Part shown: positions 1-8,832 of the stretch, piece by piece
Position numbering within the stretch: position 1 is the first letter of the stretch
Layout of the letters: each line of letters starts with the position of its first letter
Assembly (NCBI GenBank): GCA_019634715.1
Contig: JAHCAU010000011.1
Span: forward strand, 62,001 to 126,000
Length of the DNA stretch: 64,000 nt
Direction of reading: 5' to 3'
From: Lysobacter sp.
GTDB lineage: Bacteria > Pseudomonadota > Gammaproteobacteria > Xanthomonadales > Xanthomonadaceae
The notes under the pieces: model-generated
Told to the model about the DNA's origin: nothing
The model's database searches: none
Seen by the model: only the letters and a program-made list of their open reading frames with translations
Program-made: the position numbers and the translations under genes

Positions 1-730
1 GCGACTGGATCTCTTCGTCGGTCAGCGGCTTGGCGACCGCGGCCATCACCTCGAAGTGGACCTTGTCGGCATCGGTCAGCGTGGTGGTGCCGGCGCGGTA
101 TTCCTCCAGCCTGCGCTTGCTGTACCACGCCTGCTGGCCGCCCACGTGCGGGTAGGCCGGACCGGGGTTGCCGGCGCCGCTGGGGCCGTGGCAGGCCATG
201 CAGGCCGGCACGCCGCGCTGCGGGTCGCCGCTGCGGTAGAGCGTCTGGCCGATTTCGTAGAACTTCAGGCCCTGGTTCGGACCCTGGGCGATGACGGTGT
301 CGTCGGCGATGCCGGCGCCCGACTTCTGGGTGGCGTAGTAGGCGCCGATGTCGCGCATGTCCTGCGCGCTGAGCGCGGCGGCGAAGGGCTGCATGATCGC
401 GTTGACGCGCTGGCCGCTCTTGAACAGCGCCAGCTGGGTGGCGAGGTAGCGCTCGCTCTGGCCGGCGATGCGCGGATAGAGGGTCGGGTCGGCGGTGGCA
501 TTGCCGTCGAGGCCGTGGCAGGCGGCACAGGCGCCGGCCTTGGCGGCGCCGGCCTTGGCATCGCCGCCCTTGGCCTTGGCCAGTTCGGCCATCGCGGAGG
601 TGTCCAGCGGTGCGGCCTGCACCGGAGCGGCTTCGGGCACGGGAGTGACCGTGGTCTGGGCGATGGCGGCGGCCGCCGCGACCGCGAGGACCGCGAGGCC
701 GGCAAAACCGAAGGCACGTGCGTGACGCAT
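1..730 (-). CDS. Cytochrome c4 (di-heme), C-terminal part outside window
   Basis: Periplasmic di-heme electron carrier. Reading leftward from ATG at 730 gives a signal peptide (MRHARAF then an Ala/Val-rich segment ending near AQ), then a first heme-binding motif CAACHG near residue 67 and a second, CMACHG, near residue 177. This two-domain spacing is typical of cytochrome c4, which passes electrons from the bc1 complex to terminal oxidases. The frame is still open at base 1, so the last residues are missing. It is divergent from engB, a pairing known in gammaproteobacteria. Family assignment is firm; the exact oxidase partner is not visible. Confidence 0.9.
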   Translation of the reverse strand, partial: MRHARAFGFAGLAVLAVAAAAAIAQTTVTPVPEAAPVQAAPLDTSAMAELAKAKGGDAKAGAAKAGACAACHGLDGNATADPTLYPRIAGQSERYLATQLALFKSGQRVNAIMQPFAAALSAQDMRDIGAYYATQKSGAGIADDTVIAQGPNQGLKFYEIGQTLYRSGDPQRGVPACMACHGPSGAGNPGPAYPHVGGQQAWYSKRRLEEYRAGTTTLTDADKVHFEVMAAVAKPLTDEEIQS

Positions 731-865
731 GCTCAAGACTCCAAAAGGACGGGACGCGGGGCCGGCGGGCGCCGACCGCAGGCCGAAACCGTGGAATTAT
801 CGTCGCGGTACCGGAGCCGGTCAAACCGGGACGGGCGACACCGCCGGTCGTGCGATGCTATGCGC

Positions 866-1495
866 ATGGCTACCCCACCCAATCCCTTCGCCCGCGCCGA
901 TTACCTGCTGGCCGCCCACACGCCCCGCCAGCTGCCGCCCGATGGCGGCTTCGAGGTCGCGTTCGCCGGCCGCTCCAACGCCGGCAAGTCCAGCGCCCTC
1001 AACGCGCTGTGCCAGCAGAACGCGCTGGCCCGGGTCTCCAAGACGCCCGGCCGCACCCAGCAGCTGGTGTTCTTCGGCCTGCCGCCCCACGAGGGAAAGT
1101 ACCTCGTCGACCTGCCCGGCTACGGCTACGCCAAGGTGCCCCAGGACCTGCAGGCCCACTGGCAGGCCTTCCTCGACCAGTACTTCCGCACCCGCGAGGC
1201 GCTGAAGGGCCTGGTGGTGGTGATGGACATCCGCCATCCGCTGAAGGACTACGACCGGCACATGATCGCCTACGCGGTCGAGCGCGGCCTGCCCGCGCAC
1301 GCGATCCTGACCAAGGCCGACAAGCTCGGCCGTGGCGCCGCCGGCAACACCCTGCAGGCCGTGCGCAAGGACCTGCAGTCCCGGTACGGCGACAGCGTCA
1401 GCGTGCAGACGTTCTCCGGCGAATCGAAGGTCGGTGTGGACGAACTGCGCGGCGTGGTGGCCGGCTGGCTGGGCATCGGCAAGCCCGCCGCTTGA
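866..1495 (+). CDS. engB: Ribosome-biogenesis GTP-binding protein EngB (YihA/YsxC)
   Basis: Small cytoplasmic GTPase of the TrmE-Era-EngA-EngB group, required for late assembly of the large ribosomal subunit. The 209-residue product has the P-loop GRSNAGKSS at residues 35-43, the switch/G2 region with TPGRTQ, G3 DLPGYG and G4 TKAD, all in the order and length usual for EngB. Two in-frame ATGs lie six bases apart (860 and 866); neither has a clear Shine-Dalgarno sequence, so the start may be two codons earlier. It is transcribed away from the cytochrome c4 gene. Confidence 0.95.
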   Translation: MATPPNPFARADYLLAAHTPRQLPPDGGFEVAFAGRSNAGKSSALNALCQQNALARVSKTPGRTQQLVFFGLPPHEGKYLVDLPGYGYAKVPQDLQAHWQAFLDQYFRTREALKGLVVVMDIRHPLKDYDRHMIAYAVERGLPAHAILTKADKLGRGAAGNTLQAVRKDLQSRYGDSVSVQTFSGESKVGVDELRGVVAGWLGIGKPAA

Positions 1496-1565
1496 CGCCC
1501 GTCGCGATGCGACGGTAAGAAGACCCGGTCCGTTCCACGACACCCGCCCCGAAGGATCCTCACGG

Positions 1566-2489
1566 ATGCACCCTCCCCCGCGCCCCGCCGGGCGCCGTCG
1601 CGCGACGGCCGCCCTGACCGCCCTGCTGTCGTTTTCGCTGGCCGCCTGCGGCGGCGGCAACGACACCCCCGCCCCTCCGACACAAGACACGACCGCCCCC
1701 CGACAGGACGTTCCGCCCGTGACCAAACCCGCCCCGCCGAAGATGGCCGCGCAGCCGCCGTCGCCCAGCAGCCTGCTCTACCTCATCTACCAGAAGGACG
1801 GCGACGGCGCCCTGTCGTACGAAGTCGACGACGGCGCCGTGGCGACCTGGTGGTACGGCCACTCGTTCGACCTCGCCGGCAGGCACTGGTACACCGGCTT
1901 CGCCTACAACACGCCCGAAATCTACGGCCCTGCGGACGACAACGCGGTGCCTGCGCCCGGCACCAAGGTCAACATCACCGCGGTCACGCTGTTCAAGGAC
2001 AGCGCAGGCTCCGAGAAGGAATGGACCATCGACGGCGCCTACCCGACGATCGGCGAATTCGGCGCCTACGAGCGCGGCGGCGAGATCGACAAGACGCGCA
2101 AGGTCGAAAGCCAGGCCACGGCCGACGGCCGCATGGTGCTGGCGGTGCCGGTGACGTTCTTCGCCAACGGCATCGTCAGCGCCTCCTACGAGGTCTTCCT
2201 GTTCGACTCGGCCGACCTGCAGCTCGAAGCCAACGCCGACAGGAAGCGCTGGACCTACATCGGCAACATCGCCTCGGGCGAGGACAACGAGGCCGATTGC
2301 GGCCAGGAACCGGGCGATCGTGCCTGCTACGAGACCAGGGGCACGCTGTCCTTCGGCCCGGCAGGCGCGGATGGCCTGCCGGCGATCCGCATCGCGATGC
2401 GCGGTACCGGCGCCGACACCGCGGCGGCGAACGGCATCACCGAATACCGTTACGACGCCGGCCGGAAGCAGTACATCGCCTCGCCCTGA
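1566..2489 (+). CDS. Predicted lipoprotein, possible immunity partner of the downstream effector
   Basis: 307-residue exported lipoprotein. It has a basic N-terminus, a hydrophobic segment and the lipobox LAAC followed by Gly-Gly-Gly, so Cys near residue 32 should be lipidated. A Pro/Thr-rich linker follows (about residues 35-65), then a soluble domain with no motif I recognise. It contains a Cys pair near the C-terminus (DCGQ and ACYE) that could form a disulfide. The gene directly precedes a XVIPCD effector gene on the same strand. In Xanthomonadales, cognate immunity proteins (X-Tfi) are often periplasmic lipoproteins encoded next to such effectors. The immunity role is inference, and a terminator-like hairpin separates the two genes. 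Confidence 0.75.
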   Translation: MHPPPRPAGRRRATAALTALLSFSLAACGGGNDTPAPPTQDTTAPRQDVPPVTKPAPPKMAAQPPSPSSLLYLIYQKDGDGALSYEVDDGAVATWWYGHSFDLAGRHWYTGFAYNTPEIYGPADDNAVPAPGTKVNITAVTLFKDSAGSEKEWTIDGAYPTIGEFGAYERGGEIDKTRKVESQATADGRMVLAVPVTFFANGIVSASYEVFLFDSADLQLEANADRKRWTYIGNIASGEDNEADCGQEPGDRACYETRGTLSFGPAGADGLPAIRIAMRGTGADTAAANGITEYRYDAGRKQYIASP

Positions 2490-2658
2490 GGCCAGGCCGG
2501 CCGACGGACGGGCGACCGATCGCGGCCGGCGAGATCCACTCCCGGTACGCTCCGGGGATTGCTAGACTTCACCCCCGCGCGCCGGCCTGGTCCGGCACGC
2601 AGGCAGTTCTGTTGACTGACCGTAGAGGGCTCATGGAGGAGTCCGGTCGACACCCATG

Positions 2659-2693
2659 CCGGGCGGCCCTTCGGGGACGTCCGGGCGCGTTTT
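2659..2693 (+). terminator. Probable rho-independent terminator
   Basis: A GC-rich stem closed by a TTCG tetraloop (CCC TTCG GGG core, one internal mismatch, seven further pairs including a G-U) is followed by GCG and four T. It lies about 170 bases after the lipoprotein gene and 90 before the effector gene. The 296 bases between those genes hold nothing else I can assign. Confidence 0.5.
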
Positions 2694-2785
2694 CATGGTC
2701 GACCACACCCAGAGGGTCCACGGACGGATCCGGTTGACGCGCCGTGGCGGCGACACCGCCACCCTCAACCCTACGGACACCACAC

Positions 2786-4792
2786 ATGCCACGCGATTAC
2801 AGCAAGACCGAAATCCTCGACATCATCGAAAAGGAAGCGAAGGAACGCGGCATCCCCCGCGACGACTTCCTCCGCTTCGCCTACATCGAAACCGGCGGCA
2901 AGTTCGACGAAACCGCCAACCGCGGCCCCAACGGTGCCAAGGGCCTGTTCCAGTTCGTTCCGAGCACCGCCAAGGCCTACGGCATCGCGGGCCGCGAGCT
3001 CGACCCCGTCGCCAACACCGACGCCGCCGCGCAGCTCTATCTCGACAACCGCCAGACCCTCGTCTCGCGCCACGCCAAGGACGGACGCCCTTACCTGTCC
3101 GGCTCCGCGCAGCCCGACGGCCTGGACATGTACCTCGCGCACCAGCAGGGCGCCGCGGGCTATCGCTCGATCCAGACCGCCATCGCCACCGGCGAGTTCG
3201 GTCGCGACGACACGCGCCGCAACATCCTCAACAACATCAGTTCGCGCGACTTCGAGAAGGTGACTGGCCGCAAGTACGAATCGCTGGCATCGATGTCGGA
3301 CCGCGATCTGGCGACCAGCTTCACGACGTACTGGGACAGGAAGTTCGATCGCATCCAGATCCCGGAAAAGAACATCGGCCCGGTCGCACAGACGACCACG
3401 CCTGCGCAGACCACGCCGACCCAGACGCAGACGCCCGCGCAATCGCAGACGCCCGCCACGCAGAACGCCGGCAAGGGCATCGAACTCAACGACGCGCATG
3501 CGCTCACGCTGAAGTACGACCACGTGAAGTACGCGATGAGCGGCAAGATCGCCGGCGTCAGCGGCAAGAATCCCGATCAGGGCTACGTCGACTGTTCGGG
3601 CTGGGCGGTGCACCTGCAGAACGCGACGATGCGCGAGATCAACCGCGAGGCCGGCCGCGAGATCTTCGGCAAGAGCGACATGTTCAGTCCCGGCTACGAC
3701 GGCGCCGCGATGATCGTGAAGAAGGCCGAGGAGCGCTCGGGCGTGATGCTGACCGGCGCGCAGGTGACGCGCGGCGCGCTGAAGGAAGGCATGATCATCG
3801 GCGAGGACAACGGCCCGACCAAGTGGGACGGCGGCCGCTACAAGGGCATCGACCACATCGTGATGGTCGTGCGCGACCCGAAGAGCGGCGAGCTGATGGT
3901 CAGCCAGTCGCGCGGCGGCGAAGGCGTGGAGCTGAGCTCCCTCGACAAGTATCTCGAACGCAAGCAGGCCAACGGCGTGAAGCTGTACGCCACCGACCCG
4001 CTGGCCGAAGCGCGTTCGCTGCTGCAGGACCGCAACCAGTCGCAGACCCAGACGACGCCTGCGCAGAAGCCGGCGACGCCGGATGCGCTGGCGGACGGCG
4101 TACTCAAGCGCGGCGAGGATGGCGCGGCGGTGAAGCAGTTGCAGACGCAGCTGTCGGAACTGGGCTTCAAGCGCCAGGACGGCAAGCCGTTCAATGCGAC
4201 CGGTCATTACGGCGACAACACCGTCGCGGCGGTCGCCGCGTTCCAGACCGCCAACGGCCTGCCGCCCACCGGCGAAGCCGACAAGGCCACGCGCGAGAAG
4301 ATCGAGGCGCAGGTGCAGCAGCGCACCGCGGCGCAGACGACGCCTGGCGATGCCGCGCCGTCCAAGCCCGCGCCGACGCCGACGCCGATCCAGGCGAACG
4401 CAGCGCAGCCTTCGCTGGCCAGTCCGCAGCATCCGGATCACGGCCTCTACAAGCAGGCGCTGTCGAATCTCGAACAGCTCGGCCCCAGCGGCGGCTTCAA
4501 GTCGCGCGAACAGATGGAACAGGCCGCGGGCGCGCTGGCCGCCGACGCCAAGGCCACGGGGCTGGATCGCATCGACCATGTCAGCCGCAGCGCCAACGGC
4601 CAGGGCTTCCTGATCGCGGTGCAGGGCGTGAACGGCGACCCGAGCCATCCCGCGGCGAAGCACGCCTACATCGACTACACGCAGGCGACCACGCAGACGC
4701 TCGAACAGAGCACGCGCATGGCCGATGCGAAGGCGGCCGAGGCGCCTCAGGTCGCGCAGCAGACGCAGGAAGCGCAGCGACGCGGCCCGTGA
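2786..4792 (+). CDS. XVIPCD-tailed peptidoglycan hydrolase, probable type IV secretion effector (X-Tfe)
   Basis: 668-residue multidomain protein. The N-terminus resembles a lytic transglycosylase (YIETGGKF with a candidate catalytic Glu at 35, then GAKGLFQF). A central NlpC/P60-like papain fold follows, with DCSGW (Cys270) and a later His-containing DHIVMVV strand. Next comes a PG_binding_1-like segment (about 440-510) and Pro/Thr/Gln-rich linkers. The C-terminus (about 548-640, from HPDHGLYKQ) matches the XVIPCD signal (DHGLY, a Gln/Ala-rich tail) that takes Xanthomonadales effectors to the VirD4 coupling protein. The inferred role is cell-wall attack in a rival bacterium. No signal peptide is seen, as expected for this route. 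Catalytic activities are predictions. Confidence 0.85.
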   Translation: MPRDYSKTEILDIIEKEAKERGIPRDDFLRFAYIETGGKFDETANRGPNGAKGLFQFVPSTAKAYGIAGRELDPVANTDAAAQLYLDNRQTLVSRHAKDGRPYLSGSAQPDGLDMYLAHQQGAAGYRSIQTAIATGEFGRDDTRRNILNNISSRDFEKVTGRKYESLASMSDRDLATSFTTYWDRKFDRIQIPEKNIGPVAQTTTPAQTTPTQTQTPAQSQTPATQNAGKGIELNDAHALTLKYDHVKYAMSGKIAGVSGKNPDQGYVDCSGWAVHLQNATMREINREAGREIFGKSDMFSPGYDGAAMIVKKAEERSGVMLTGAQVTRGALKEGMIIGEDNGPTKWDGGRYKGIDHIVMVVRDPKSGELMVSQSRGGEGVELSSLDKYLERKQANGVKLYATDPLAEARSLLQDRNQSQTQTTPAQKPATPDALADGVLKRGEDGAAVKQLQTQLSELGFKRQDGKPFNATGHYGDNTVAAVAAFQTANGLPPTGEADKATREKIEAQVQQRTAAQTTPGDAAPSKPAPTPTPIQANAAQPSLASPQHPDHGLYKQALSNLEQLGPSGGFKSREQMEQAAGALAADAKATGLDRIDHVSRSANGQGFLIAVQGVNGDPSHPAAKHAYIDYTQATTQTLEQSTRMADAKAAEAPQVAQQTQEAQRRGP

Positions 4793-4800
4793 GTCCCGGT

Positions 4801-4826
4801 TTCCCGGGCGCAGCCGCGCCCGGGAA
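4801..4826. terminator. Perfect 11-bp hairpin between converging genes
   Basis: TTCCCGGGCGC pairs with GCGCCCGGGAA around a four-base loop. It sits nine bases past the effector stop and four before the stop of the leftward DUF2007 gene, so it could end transcription from both sides. Confidence 0.6.
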
Positions 4827-4829
4827 CGC

Positions 4830-5216
4830 TCATCCCGCCGCGTAACGCAACAGCATCTCGTAGCAGATCACGCCGCCGACCACGACCGCGACGAACAGCA
4901 GCAGACGCTTCACACCGATCGCATGGGCCCGGGCCAAGGTCGACTCGACGGCGCCGGCCGCGTCATGCCCTGCGTCATCGGGGTCTTCGTCGTCGAAGAC
5001 CACCGGCTCGCCGCTCTCCCAATCGGCGACGACCGCGCGCGCCGCATCGACCTGCGCGTCGTGCACGTGCACGAAGACTTCGGTGTTCGCCGGCAGCTCG
5101 CCGACCGCGCCCTGCAGGTATTCGCCCTGGACGAAGGCCGGGATGTCCTCGGATTCGAGCAGTTGCCGAACCAGGTGGGCATCGGCGAGGTTGGCGGCGC
5201 GGTAGATGATCTGCAT
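4830..5216 (-). CDS. DUF2007-type putative signal-transducing protein with C-terminal membrane anchor
   Basis: 128-residue protein. Residues 1-70 form the DUF2007 fold, related to PII-like small domains (MQIIYRAANLADAHLVRQLLE, then an acidic region). An acidic linker is followed by one transmembrane helix near the C-terminus (LLLFVAVVVGGVICYEML), so the soluble domain probably faces the cytoplasm. Function is unknown for this family. It converges with the effector gene. Confidence 0.75.
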   Translation of the reverse strand: MQIIYRAANLADAHLVRQLLESEDIPAFVQGEYLQGAVGELPANTEVFVHVHDAQVDAARAVVADWESGEPVVFDDEDPDDAGHDAAGAVESTLARAHAIGVKRLLLFVAVVVGGVICYEMLLRYAAG

Positions 5217-5280
5217 GCGTGTCTCGCCGGATGGGGCTTGGGGCAGGTCGATCCTGCCGCATGCGCAGTCCCGGGGTCAA

Positions 5281-5313
5281 AAGGAACGCGGCCGGGGACA
5301 GGCCCCGGCCGCG
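5281..5313 (-). terminator. Rho-independent terminator of the subtilase gene
   Basis: An 11-bp GC stem (CGCGGCCGGGG with CCCCGGCCGCG) has a five-base loop. In the leftward direction it is followed by TTCCTTTT. It lies about 80 bases beyond the stop of the leftward protease gene. Confidence 0.65.
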
Positions 5314-5394
5314 CGTGTTGCGCGATCCGCGACGACGACCGTCGAGGTCGGCCGTCGCCGTGGATCGCTCCTGATGCGATTCCGTGCGGATCGA

Positions 5395-6585
5395 TCAGAA
5401 GTTCAGCGTGTACAGCAGGCGGTTCGGCGAACCCGTCTGGGCACCGGTCACCTTGTTCGGCGTCGAAGCGTTGATGATCGCCGTGGTCACCTGGGCCGGG
5501 CTGGCCGAGGGGTTCAGGGCGAGGTACAGCGCGGCGGCGCCGGCCACGTGCGGAGCCGCCATCGAGGTGCCGCTGATGGTGTTGGTCGCGGTGCTGCTGG
5601 TGTACCAGGCCGAGGTGATCGACGAACCCGGGGCGAAGATGTCCAGGCAGGTGCCGTAGTTCGAGAACGACGAGCGCGCATCGGTGCTCGTGGTCGAGCC
5701 GACGGTGATCGCGTTGGTCGCACGGGCCGGCGAGTAGTTGCAGGCGTTCGAATTGTCGTTGCCCGCGGCCACGACCACGGTCACGCCAGCGTTGATCATG
5801 CGCTGCACGGCCGAGTCGGTGGTGCTGGACGCGCCGCCGCCGAGGCTCATGTTGGCCACGGCCGGACGGACGCGGTTCGCGGTGACCCAGTCCATGCCGG
5901 CGATCACGCCGGAGTTGGTGCCGGAGCCGTTGCAGCCGAGCACGCGGACCGGATGGATGGTCACGCCCTTGGCGACGCCGTGCGTGGTGCCGCCGACGGT
6001 GCCGGCGACGTGCGTGCCGTGGCCGTTGCAGTCGGTGGTGCCGCGGCCGTCGCTGATCGCGGTGTAGCCGTTGCCCATGCGGCCGGAGAACTGGCTGTGG
6101 CTGCCCAGCACGCCCGTATCGATGATGTACGCATGCACGCCGGAGGCGGTGCGGTTGTACACGTAGGTGCCGCTCAGCGGCAGGTTGCGCTGGTCGACGC
6201 GATCGATGCCCCAGGTGGCGCCGGACTGCGTGGCCGTCGTGGTGACGATGCCGTCTTCCTCGACGTAGGCGACGCGCGGATCGGCCAGCAGGCGGGCCAG
6301 GGCGCGATCATCGGCCTGGGCGACGAAGCCGCGGACGACATGGTTGAAGCTCTTGGTGACGCGGACGCGGTGCGACGACGCCATGCGGCTGGCGACGGTG
6401 GCGACCGATGCGTTCGGGCGCGCTTCGTTCAGGAGACGCGCGGCGTCGTCCTTCAGCACGACGATGTACTGGCCGGCGATCGGCTTGTCGGCGGTGCGGA
6501 AATCGGCGGCGGCGGCGGTGCCGGCCGACAGCAGGGTGGCGGCGATGGCGGCGGACAGCATGCAAACTCGATGATTCACGATCAC
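5395..6585 (-). CDS. Secreted subtilisin-family (S8) serine protease
   Basis: 396-residue extracellular protease precursor. It has a signal peptide ([19 protein letters not shown], cleavage probably after TAAAA), an I9 propeptide/inhibitor domain (about 30-110), then the S8 catalytic domain. The triad is visible: Asp in YIIDTG (about 155), His in NGHGTHVAG (about 190) and Ser in [11 protein letters not shown] (about 339). It ends shortly after the catalytic domain, with no extra C-terminal domains, as in proteinase-K-like enzymes. The long upstream region probably holds its promoter. Such secreted proteases are typical of Lysobacter-like predators. Confidence 0.93.
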   Translation of the reverse strand: MIVNHRVCMLSAAIAATLLSAGTAAAADFRTADKPIAGQYIVVLKDDAARLLNEARPNASVATVASRMASSHRVRVTKSFNHVVRGFVAQADDRALARLLADPRVAYVEEDGIVTTTATQSGATWGIDRVDQRNLPLSGTYVYNRTASGVHAYIIDTGVLGSHSQFSGRMGNGYTAISDGRGTTDCNGHGTHVAGTVGGTTHGVAKGVTIHPVRVLGCNGSGTNSGVIAGMDWVTANRVRPAVANMSLGGGASSTTDSAVQRMINAGVTVVVAAGNDNSNACNYSPARATNAITVGSTTSTDARSSFSNYGTCLDIFAPGSSITSAWYTSSTATNTISGTSMAAPHVAGAAALYLALNPSASPAQVTTAIINASTPNKVTGAQTGSPNRLLYTLNF

Positions 6586-7137
6586 TCCCTTTATTCGTTG
6601 TTGTTCGAGATGGTGTTTTCTGATTCGGCGCGGCGATGCGCGCCGTGTCGGCGCGATCCCGGGATGCGTTGGCGAAGACGAGCCGCCCCGCAGTCGCGAC
6701 TGCGTGGTCGACGGGTCGATGGCTGACGGATCGGGCCTGCGTGCTCCATGTCCCTCGCAGGCTTGCGATGCTCTCCCCCCTTGGATCGCGAGGCGACACT
6801 AGGAAGCGCATTCAGGGTGTGTCAATTGTCGGGTCTATGCCGACTTTGGCTTCGAGGTACCGCGTCCCTGGCCGGCAGCGATGTCTCCGGGGGCCAAAGC
6901 AAACTTCATCTCAGTTCATCGGCCCCGGACGCAGGACATACCAACGACCGTATACGACGCAAGCATGTGATCGTTCAGGGAAATGCCTGCAGACACGGCC
7001 GTGACGCATCGCAGCAGATTCCTTTGGGGAATGTCGATATGCCTGAAAAAGAATATGTCATGGCATTCTCAACAGCAGCATGCATATCTTGAACAAAGCT
7101 GCGAGACAGGCTGTCTGCCTGCTGCGATGCAACAGGA
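6586..7137. other. 552-base intergenic region, no gene assigned
   Basis: This lies between the subtilase start and the stop of the leftward ABC permease gene. The part from about 6780 to 7130 is less GC-rich than its surroundings. Open frames there overlap each other in several phases and lack a good ribosome-binding site, codon bias or any recognisable motif. The right side of the protease start presumably holds its promoter. I see no RNA gene. Confidence 0.4.
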
Positions 7138-8058
7138 CTATGCGATGGCATCGCGCAGTCTGGGATCCATCCGGCTGCGCATCAAATCCACGATCGCGTT
7201 GATCGCCACGATCAGGACACCCACCACCAGCACCACGCCGAGGACCAGGGTGTAGTCGCGATTGAGCGCGCCCTGGACGAAGTAGCGCCCCATCCCGGGG
7301 ATGCCGAACACCTGTTCGACCACCGCCGACCCGGTGACGATGTTGATCAGTGCCGGCGACAGCCAGGCCACCACCGGCAGCAGGGCCGGCTTCAGGGCAT
7401 GCGCGAACAGCAGCCGGGCTTCGGACAGCCCGCGGGCACGGGCCGCCGCCAGGTATTCGGCATGGAGCACGTCCAGCATCGACGCCCGCACCAGGCGTGC
7501 GCAGTAGGCCAGGTTGGGCAAGGCCAGCGCGATGGCCGGCAGCACCACGTTCGTCCAGTCGCCCCAGCCGCCGGCCGGCAGCCAGTGCAGGGTCACCGCG
7601 AACAGCAGCACCAGCAGCGGCGCCACCACGAATTTCGGCACCGCCAGGCCCAGTCCGGCGACCAGCATCAGCCCGCGGTCCAGCCACGAGCCTGCGCGCA
7701 ACGCGGACCACACGCCCAGCGGCACGCCGAGCAGCAGGGCCAGCAGCAAGGCCAGGCCGCCATTGAGCAGCGACACCGGCAGCGCCTGCGCGACCAGCTG
7801 GTTGACCGTGTAATCCGGATACTGGAACGAGGGGCCGAGGTCGCCGCGCGCGACATCGCCCAGCCAGGCCGCGTACTGCGCCGGCAGCGGACGGTCCAGC
7901 CGGTATTTCGCCTCCAGCGCCGCCTGCACCTCCGGCGGCGCGCTCTTTTCCGTGTCGAACGGCCCGCCCGGCGCCGCGCGCAGCAGTACGAAGCACAGCG
8001 TGGCCAGCAGCCACACCGTCAGCAGCGCTTCGCCCAGGCGTGCCAGGAATCGTCGCAT
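7138..8058 (-). CDS. Peptide/nickel-type ABC transporter permease (DppB/OppB family)
   Basis: 306-residue inner-membrane permease with about six transmembrane helices. The first helix is at residues 10-30 (TVWLLATLCFVLLRAAPGGP), followed by the periplasmic loop typical of DppB/OppB. The cytoplasmic EAA-like loop is seen as EYLAAARARGLSEARLLFAHALKPALLPV, which contacts the ATPase. Length and topology fit the family. A matching solute-binding protein is encoded upstream on the same strand, with a VIT-family gene between them. The second permease and the ATPases are not in this stretch, so the system may be split or degraded. Confidence 0.88.
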   Translation of the reverse strand: MRRFLARLGEALLTVWLLATLCFVLLRAAPGGPFDTEKSAPPEVQAALEAKYRLDRPLPAQYAAWLGDVARGDLGPSFQYPDYTVNQLVAQALPVSLLNGGLALLLALLLGVPLGVWSALRAGSWLDRGLMLVAGLGLAVPKFVVAPLLVLLFAVTLHWLPAGGWGDWTNVVLPAIALALPNLAYCARLVRASMLDVLHAEYLAAARARGLSEARLLFAHALKPALLPVVAWLSPALINIVTGSAVVEQVFGIPGMGRYFVQGALNRDYTLVLGVVLVVGVLIVAINAIVDLMRSRMDPRLRDAIA

Positions 8059-8070
8059 CCCGGTGCCTGC

Positions 8071-8766
8071 TCAGACCTGCACGTCGAACAGACGGCCGAT
8101 CAGGGCCGCCGCCGCCATCGCCATCGCGCCCCAGAAGCCCACGCGCAGCGCGCCGCGCACGATCCCGGCACCACCGACCCGGGCCGCCAACCCGCCGGAG
8201 AGCAGCAGCGCCGCCACGGTCACGGCGACGACCACCGGTTCGATGCGCCCGGCCGGCGCCAGCTGCACGGCGGCGATCGGCAGCACGGCGCCGGTCGCGA
8301 ACGCCGCCGCCGACGCCAGCGCCGCCTGCAGCGGACGGGCGCGCAGGGACTCGGTGATGCCCAGTTCGTCGCGGGCATGCGCACCCAGCGCATCGTGCGC
8401 GGTCAGCTGCTGCGCGACCTGCTTCGCCAGGTCGGGCGTCAGCCCGCGCTGGGTGTAGATGTGGGCGAGTTCCTGCAGTTCGGCATCGGGTTCTTCGGCC
8501 AGCTCGCGCGTTTCCTTGGCGATGTCCGCGCGTTCGGTATCCGCCTGCGACTGCACCGAGACGTACTCGCCGGCGGCCATCGACATCGCGCCGGCGACGA
8601 TGCCGGCGATGCCGCTGCCCAGCACGGTGCGCGCGTCCGCGCCGGACGCGGCCACGCCCACCACCAGGCCGGCGATGGAGATGATGCCGTCGTTGGCGCC
8701 GAGCACGGCTGCGCGCAGCCAGCCGACGCGATCGGTGCGATGGGTTTCGATGTGCCAGCGACGCAT
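8071..8766 (-). CDS. VIT/CCC1-family membrane protein (Fe/Mn transporter type)
   Basis: 231-residue protein with about five transmembrane helices. The first half carries the family signature GANDGIISIAGLVVGV followed by a helix and AMSMAAGEYVSV. The cytoplasmic segment rich in Glu (RELAEEPDAELQELAHIYTQRG) matches the metal-binding region of the vacuolar iron transporter family. Two further helix pairs make up the C-terminal half. Members move Fe2+ or Mn2+ out of the cytosol. It sits 12 bases before the permease gene and 66 after the solute-binding gene, an unusual position. Confidence 0.88.
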   Translation of the reverse strand: MRRWHIETHRTDRVGWLRAAVLGANDGIISIAGLVVGVAASGADARTVLGSGIAGIVAGAMSMAAGEYVSVQSQADTERADIAKETRELAEEPDAELQELAHIYTQRGLTPDLAKQVAQQLTAHDALGAHARDELGITESLRARPLQAALASAAAFATGAVLPIAAVQLAPAGRIEPVVVAVTVAALLLSGGLAARVGGAGIVRGALRVGFWGAMAMAAAALIGRLFDVQV

Positions 8767-8832
8767 GGCGGCTCCTGCAGCGAGGGAAAAGTCGATTGTC
8801 GGCGATCCATTGTCGATGATCCGCCGTCGACG

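Noticed and set aside
1270..1726. Long minus-strand and alternate-frame ORFs over engB, ppc, gshA, the prophage and other genes
   Set aside because: They are shadows of high-GC coding in other frames: biased Arg/Ala/Pro composition, no domains, no ribosome-binding sites.
2490..2785. Cyclic-di-GMP (GEMM) or other riboswitch ahead of the effector gene
   Set aside because: There are GC-rich hairpins but not the conserved core bases of a GEMM motif; the best hairpin looks like a terminator.
6748..7255. Plus-strand small genes between the subtilase and ABC permease
   Set aside because: Overlapping frames with no conserved feature, no Shine-Dalgarno sequence and no coding bias.
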